Below are positions 59,715-64,000 of a DNA stretch of 64,000 nt, one piece after another. The stretch spans positions 62,001 to 126,000 of the forward strand of contig JAJEHD010000019.1 of assembly GCA_022819505.1 (NCBI GenBank). Direction: 5' to 3'. The first letter of the stretch is position 1; every line of letters starts with the position of its first letter. Under the pieces are notes generated by a model. The model searched no databases and was not told the origin of the DNA. It saw only the letters and a program-made list of their open reading frames with translations. The position numbers and the translations under genes are program-made. This stretch comes from Acidimicrobiia bacterium. GTDB taxonomy: Bacteria > Actinomycetota > Acidimicrobiia > Acidimicrobiales > Aldehydirespiratoraceae.

Positions 59715-61988
59715 CTACTGGCGGGCCATCTCGGCGCGGGCTGTGTTGGCGTCGTCCTGTGCGGTTCGAGGCGCCAGCTGGATCTCCACCTCGTGCAGGG
59801 TGCCGGTGAACGGGTACGGCCCCTGGTAGCGGTCCGACACCGCGGAGCCGTGGTCGCGGCCGATGCTGGCCCCGACTGAGGAGATGATCCCCATGAACAC
59901 CGGCAGGTCGACTCGCCCGCATCCGGTGCCTTCGATCTCGAGCTCCGCCGTCCCGGTAGTACGGCTGACCCGCTCAAGGCGCACCGACAGGGTGCTGTCG
60001 CCCTCAGGCACCGCCGCGCTTGACTCCAGGATGGTGTGGTCGCCGTAGGCGTTGTAGTCGACGACGAGCCGGCCGTCCTTGACGAACAGCGAGACTCCGG
60101 CGCTGGCGGTGCCGGTCGCCCAGATCACGCCCTCGTCACCGGCGGCGTAGCTCACCCGGGCATCAAGGTGGAACCTTCGACCGCCCGGACCGGGGGCGGC
60201 CTGCACCGCGATGGGCGACATCGGCAGGCGGTACCGGTAGCGGCGGCTGGTGGGATGGGGCGAGCGGTCGTTGAGCCGGGGCCTGAACATGCCGACGAAG
60301 CTGTCGTCGAGGGGCAGCACGCCGTTGCGCTCGGCCTCGCTCCACCACAGCTCAATGAGTTCGGCGAGCTTGCCGGGCTGCTGCTCGGCGAGGTCGTCGC
60401 ATTCCGAGGCGTCCACCGACAGGTCGTATAGCTCCCACCGGTCGGCGTCGAAGTCGGTGCCGTGGATGTGGCGGCACACCGCCTTCCAGTGGCCGGCCAC
60501 CAGCGCCCGCGAGCCGGCCATCTCGAAGTATTGCAGGTTGTTGGTGGCCGGGTGGGTGGCGTCGGCCATCACCGGCGCGAACGAGTGACCGGTGACCGGC
60601 ATCTGCTCGAAACCCTTGAGCACCTCAGGAGGGGTGACACCTAGCAGCTCGTAGATCGTGGGCACGACATCGGAGACGTTCGTGAACTGGTGTCGCATCG
60701 TGCCGCGCTCCGCCGCCGCGATGCCCTTGGGCCAGTGAACGACGAGGGGCACGTGCACCCCGCCCTCGTGGGTGTTCTGCTTGTACCACTTGAACGGGCT
60801 GTTGCCGCACTGGGCCCAGCCCCACGGGTAGTTCACGTAGCTGCGGGGCCCGCCGATCTCGTCGAGCCGGGCGATCGCCTCCTCCGGTACCTCCGGGATG
60901 CCGTTGAACCACTTCATCTCGTGCATCACCCCGAACGGGCCGCCCTCCTGGGACGCGCCGTTGTCGGACAGCACCATCAGGATCGTGTTGTCGAGCTGGC
61001 CCAGCCGCTCGAGGCCGTCGACCAGCCGGCCGATCTGGTCGTCGGTGTGGTCGAGGAAGGCCGCGAAGGCCTCCTGGAGGCGGGCTGCGAAGCGCTGGTG
61101 GCTCTCGGGCAGGGTGTCCCACGGCACCACGCCCGGGTTGCGGGGCGCCAGCCGGGTGCCCTCGGGAATCACGCCGAGTTCCAGCTGGCGCCGGTACCAG
61201 CGCTCCCGCACGATGTCCCATCCCTCGTCGTAGCGTCCCCGGTACTTTGCCAGGTAGCTGTCGGGCGATTGATGGGGGGCGTGGGTGGCACCGAAGGGCA
61301 GGTAGGCGAAGAACGGCCGGTCGGGCCGCACCCCCTTGCTGTCGCTGATCATCAGCAGCAGCTGATCGACCAGGTCCTCGCTGAGGTGGTAGCCGTTCTC
61401 GGGCCCGGCCGGAGGGTCGGCCCGGTGGTTGTCGATCACCAACTCGGGATTGAACTGGTCGGTCTCGCCCTCGAGGAACCCGTAGAACCGGTCGAAGCCG
61501 CGGCCCAGCGGCCACTGGTCGAACGGGCCGGCGGCCGAGCTGTCCTGGGTGTGGCCCAGATGCCACTTGCCCGCGCAGAAGGTGGCATAGCCGGTGGCGC
61601 TGAGCACCTCCGCGATGGTGGCCGCATGGTTGGAGACGTGGCCGATCTGGTTCGGGAACCCGGTCCTGAAGTTGGCCAGCGTGCGCAGGCCGACGGCGTG
61701 CTGGGAGCGTCCGGTCACCAGCGCGGCCCGGGTGGGTGAGCACAGCGGGGTGACGTGGAAGTTGGTGAACTGGAGCCCGCCCGCGGCCAGCCGGTCGACG
61801 TTGGCGGTGTCGATGTCGGATCCGTAGCAGCCGAACTGGGCGAAGCCGGTGTCGTCGAGCAGGATGATCACCACGTTGGGCGCGTCCTCGCCGGGGTGCG
61901 GGGGCTCGGTGAAGCACGGCTCGGACTCGGCGCGGGTCCGGCCGATGCGACCCCCGAACGTCGGGATCGGGATGCTCGGTTGGGTCAT
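59715..61988 (-). CDS. Arylsulfatase-type sulfatase
   Basis: 757 residues of the alkaline phosphatase superfamily. The metal-binding start is NVVIILLDDTGFAQFG, and the formylglycine motif is CSPTRAALVTGR with Cys83 as the residue to be oxidised. Later metal/sulfate ligands are in GKWHLGH, HAPHQSP and VLSDNGAS. The C-terminal ~170 residues form a beta-rich domain. No signal peptide is seen, so it probably acts in the cytoplasm. It hydrolyses a sulfate ester; the substrate is unknown. A formylglycine-generating enzyme is needed but not in the window. Its ATG overlaps the stop of the aminotransferase gene by four bases. Confidence 0.92.
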   Translation of the reverse strand: MTQPSIPIPTFGGRIGRTRAESEPCFTEPPHPGEDAPNVVIILLDDTGFAQFGCYGSDIDTANVDRLAAGGLQFTNFHVTPLCSPTRAALVTGRSQHAVGLRTLANFRTGFPNQIGHVSNHAATIAEVLSATGYATFCAGKWHLGHTQDSSAAGPFDQWPLGRGFDRFYGFLEGETDQFNPELVIDNHRADPPAGPENGYHLSEDLVDQLLLMISDSKGVRPDRPFFAYLPFGATHAPHQSPDSYLAKYRGRYDEGWDIVRERWYRRQLELGVIPEGTRLAPRNPGVVPWDTLPESHQRFAARLQEAFAAFLDHTDDQIGRLVDGLERLGQLDNTILMVLSDNGASQEGGPFGVMHEMKWFNGIPEVPEEAIARLDEIGGPRSYVNYPWGWAQCGNSPFKWYKQNTHEGGVHVPLVVHWPKGIAAAERGTMRHQFTNVSDVVPTIYELLGVTPPEVLKGFEQMPVTGHSFAPVMADATHPATNNLQYFEMAGSRALVAGHWKAVCRHIHGTDFDADRWELYDLSVDASECDDLAEQQPGKLAELIELWWSEAERNGVLPLDDSFVGMFRPRLNDRSPHPTSRRYRYRLPMSPIAVQAAPGPGGRRFHLDARVSYAAGDEGVIWATGTASAGVSLFVKDGRLVVDYNAYGDHTILESSAAVPEGDSTLSVRLERVSRTTGTAELEIEGTGCGRVDLPVFMGIISSVGASIGRDHGSAVSDRYQGPYPFTGTLHEVEIQLAPRTAQDDANTARAEMARQ

Positions 61989-63277
61989 GTGTCGGCGGCG
62001 GCCAGCGCGTCGACGATCGCGGCCGCGCCCTCGTCGATCTCGGCCTCGGTCACGTTGAGCATCGGGGTGATCCGGATCACGTTGCCGTAGAGGCCGCCCT
62101 TGCCGACGAGCAGACCCTTCCGGCGGCACTCCTCGAGCACCTGGCCGGCCCGGGCCGCGTCGGGCTCGATCGAGCCGGGATGCACGAACTCCATGGCCTG
62201 CATCAGTCCCCGGCCCCGCAGCTCGGCCACGAAGTCGCTGCTCTCCACCGCCGGGGTGAGCGCGTCCACCAGGCGCCGCCCCATGGCCAGCGCGTTGGCC
62301 TGGAGGTCGTCCTCCAGCACCCGCCGCAGTGTGGCCCGGCCCGCGGCCGCCGACAGCGGGTTGCCGCCGAAGGTGGAGAACTGCAGCGCCCCGACCGAGT
62401 CGAAGATCTCGGCCCGCCCCACCACGCCGGCCAGGGTGATGCCGTTGCCGACGCCCTTGGCGAAGGTGAGCATGTCGGGCACGATGCCGTGGGCCTCGTA
62501 GCCCCAGAAGTGGTCGCCGGTGCGGCCCCAGCCGGTCTGCACCTCATCGGAGATGAACAGGATCCCGTGGGACGCCAGCACCTTCCCCATGGCTCCGAAG
62601 AAGCCGTCGGGGGGCACCGCGAACCCGCCCACACCCTGGATGGGCTCGGCGATCATGGCGGCCACGTCCCCCGAGGTGGTCATGTCGATGAGCTGCACGA
62701 GGTCGTCGACGCAGGCCGTGGTGTAGGCGTCGTCGTCGAGGTGGCGGAACGGGCTACGCAGCCGGTAGCCCCCCTGGACGAAGGTGACGTTGAGGCCGGT
62801 GAGGCTGGTCGACGACCAGCTCCGGTGCGCAGTCACGGCCTGAGCCGAGAACGTGCGCCCGTGGTAGCTGTTGCGCATGGCCAGGATCTGGTTGGAGCCT
62901 CGGTACACGGTGGCCATGAGCAGCGCGGCGTCGTTGGCCTCGCTCCCCGAAGGGGTGAAGAACACCCGGGCGTCGTCGATGCCCGACACCCGGGCCACGT
63001 CCTCGGCGAAGGCGATCATCGGCTCGCTCAAGTACAGCGTGGACGTGTGCATCACCTTGGCCGCCTGCTCCTGGACGGCGGCCACCACGCTGGGCTCGGC
63101 GTGGCCGATCATGGTGGTGAGCACCCCGCCGAAGAAATCGAGGTAGCGGCGGCCCTCGACGTCCCACACGTAGCTGCCCTGACCCATGTCGATCGACACC
63201 GGCTCGTCATGGAGCAGGTGCAGGAAGCTGGGCAGTGCCGAGGCGTAGCGCTCAGCCAGTTCAGCGTTGTTGGTCAT
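61985..63277 (-). CDS. Class III PLP-dependent aminotransferase
   Basis: 430 residues of the ornithine/GABA/alanine-glyoxylate aminotransferase-2 group. Features are the N-terminal DVEGRRYLDFFGGVLTTMIGH, the PLP phosphate loop TPSGSEANDAA, the AEPIQGVGGF and SDEVQTGWGRTG motifs, and the PLP lysine in LTFAKGVGNG. It transfers an amino group from an omega-amine or beta-amino acid to pyruvate, glyoxylate or 2-oxoglutarate. Overlap with the sulfatase and a 75-base gap from the upstream FAD amine oxidase suggest one operon for an amine-containing substrate. Taurine-pyruvate aminotransferase, which would feed xsc, is one possibility. Confidence 0.9.
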   Translation of the reverse strand: MTNNAELAERYASALPSFLHLLHDEPVSIDMGQGSYVWDVEGRRYLDFFGGVLTTMIGHAEPSVVAAVQEQAAKVMHTSTLYLSEPMIAFAEDVARVSGIDDARVFFTPSGSEANDAALLMATVYRGSNQILAMRNSYHGRTFSAQAVTAHRSWSSTSLTGLNVTFVQGGYRLRSPFRHLDDDAYTTACVDDLVQLIDMTTSGDVAAMIAEPIQGVGGFAVPPDGFFGAMGKVLASHGILFISDEVQTGWGRTGDHFWGYEAHGIVPDMLTFAKGVGNGITLAGVVGRAEIFDSVGALQFSTFGGNPLSAAAGRATLRRVLEDDLQANALAMGRRLVDALTPAVESSDFVAELRGRGLMQAMEFVHPGSIEPDAARAGQVLEECRRKGLLVGKGGLYGNVIRITPMLNVTEAEIDEGAAAIVDALAAADT

Positions 63278-63352
63278 GGGCCAGATTATGCCCCGCGTCG
63301 TGCTATGTGTCCCGCGCCTTTCCGTCGATTCCTCCGCTCGACAGCCGCGGTG

Positions 63353-64000
63353 TCAGTCGTTGCGGATCTTGCGGGCTAGAGCGACCGCGGCCTTGGCTTC
63401 GCGGTTGGTGCGGTACTCGTAGATGTCGGCGCCGGCCATGAGCCAGCGGCTGCCCCGAACACCTAGCCAACGGAAGGGCTCCGGCTCCCAGCGTCGGTGC
63501 CGGACGCCGACCCACGGCAGGTCGACCCGCTCGGAGTCGGCGCCGCAGATCAGGTCGGCCAGAGTGCGCCCGGCCAGGTTCGACGGCGCCACCCCCTCCC
63601 CCACATAGCCGCCGGCACCGGCGGTGCCCGCGGCCCGGTCGAAGTGCACGAAGGGGGTCCAGTTGCGAGGCACGGCGAGCACACCGCCCCAGCGGTGGGT
63701 GATCCGCGCCTTCGACAGCGCGGGGAACAGGTCCACCAGGGTGCGGTGGATCCGCTCGTGGGAGCGGTGGTGCTGCTCGATGGCCGGGCTGATCCGCGAT
63801 CCGTACAGGTAGGGCACCCCGCGGCCGCCGAAGGCGATCCGGTCATCGGCGGTGCGCTGCCCGTAGATCACCATGTAGCGGTCGTCGGCGAACGTGGGCC
63901 GGTCGGCCAGGCCGATCTCGTCGAACACCGGCTGCGGCAGCGGCTCGGTGCCGATCATGAGCGAGTAGATGGGCAGCAGTTGCCGTTTCCGTCCCCGCAG
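63353..64000 (-). CDS. FAD-dependent amine oxidoreductase (DAO/PuuB-like), partial (5' end outside window)
   Basis: The frame is open from the window edge (64000) to TGA at 63353, giving the C-terminal 215 residues. The YSLMIGTEPL block, RIAFGGRG, the middle RITHRWGGVLAVPRNWTPFVHFD and the FAD-contacting GYVGEGVAPSNLAGRTLADLI are typical of gamma-glutamylputrescine-oxidase/glycine-oxidase-like DAO proteins. It would oxidise a primary or secondary amine. The FAD-binding GxGxxG half lies outside the window. The same-strand aminotransferase and sulfatase follow. Confidence 0.88.
   Translation of the reverse strand: MRGRKRQLLPIYSLMIGTEPLPQPVFDEIGLADRPTFADDRYMVIYGQRTADDRIAFGGRGVPYLYGSRISPAIEQHHRSHERIHRTLVDLFPALSKARITHRWGGVLAVPRNWTPFVHFDRAAGTAGAGGYVGEGVAPSNLAGRTLADLICGADSERVDLPWVGVRHRRWEPEPFRWLGVRGSRWLMAGADIYEYRTNREAKAAVALARKIRND

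Overview
The window is about two-thirds G+C or higher, densely coded, and rich in GTG starts and 1-4 base gene overlaps. It looks like chromosomal DNA of a free-living or host-associated actinobacterium. The gene mix points to a marine or sponge-associated member of the class Acidimicrobiia: sterol-desaturase-like hydroxylases, CO-dehydrogenase-type molybdenum hydroxylase, sulfoacetaldehyde acetyltransferase, dimethylglycine-dehydrogenase-like enzyme, sulfatase, BKACE and a trHbO globin. That placement is inference from gene content. I found 56 protein genes, no rRNA, tRNA, CRISPR array or insertion sequence, and no gene-free stretch above 300 bases. The longest gaps are 49667-49879, 37020-37216 and 57026-57192, all described below.

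Layout. 1-3135: two epimerase-type and two near-identical SDR genes alternating on the minus strand. 3270-6682: VOC protein, sterol-desaturase-like hydroxylase and a secreted 5'-nucleotidase with a LysM tail. 6731-12465: xsc, a membrane-anchored cytochrome c overlapping copA, and a hisC-like aminotransferase. 12541-20008: a Mo-hydroxylase operon with its own MoaD-like protein, flanked by two further hydroxylase paralogues; the second leads an oxygenase/truncated-globin operon. 20090-31979: amidohydrolase, a small beta-rich protein, nitroreductase plus a cytoplasmic reductive-dehalogenase-like protein, esterase, MFS pump, MBL hydrolase and the conserved transglutaminase/alpha-E/ATP-grasp trio. 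32040-36231: a selenocysteine redoxin, dienelactone hydrolase, hydroxyacid oxidase, GOLPH3-like protein and FocA. 36228-42727: hydratase, a three-gene NAD-linked formate dehydrogenase whose catalytic subunit reads through an in-frame TGA, and BKACE. 42826-58395: proS, then the folate one-carbon block (IclR regulator, etfAB, dimethylglycine-dehydrogenase-like enzyme, fhs, metF, folD, serA-like), interrupted by a Fic/AbiEi-type pair and rmuC. 59715-64000: sulfatase, class III aminotransferase and an FAD amine oxidase that runs off the edge.

How it fits together. A methylated amine such as dimethylglycine would be demethylated by the 47132-49666 enzyme, with electrons going to EtfAB and the methyl carbon to methylene-tetrahydrofolate. 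FolD converts this to formyl-tetrahydrofolate, Fhs can release formate with ATP gain, and the formate dehydrogenase oxidises formate to CO2 with NADH; FocA can move formate across the membrane. Almost identical 19-base palindromes (CGTTCCG-N5-CGGAAC core) lie in the divergent promoters of the demethylase/fhs pair and the folD/serA pair. The demethylase operon ends in an IclR-type regulator gene, so I propose a small one-carbon regulon.

The strongest unusual signals are: (1) two selenoprotein genes, a formate dehydrogenase (Sec88) and a UxxC redoxin (Sec42), each with a SECIS-like hairpin just after the TGA; (2) the IclR-type operator pair; (3) three 45-base palindromic elements at gene ends with covarying arms and a fixed GCATA centre; (4) a 15-bp-stem structured element at 37074-37136; (5) the reductive-dehalogenase-like protein; (6) a compact AbiEi-like/Fic pair in an AT-rich pocket.
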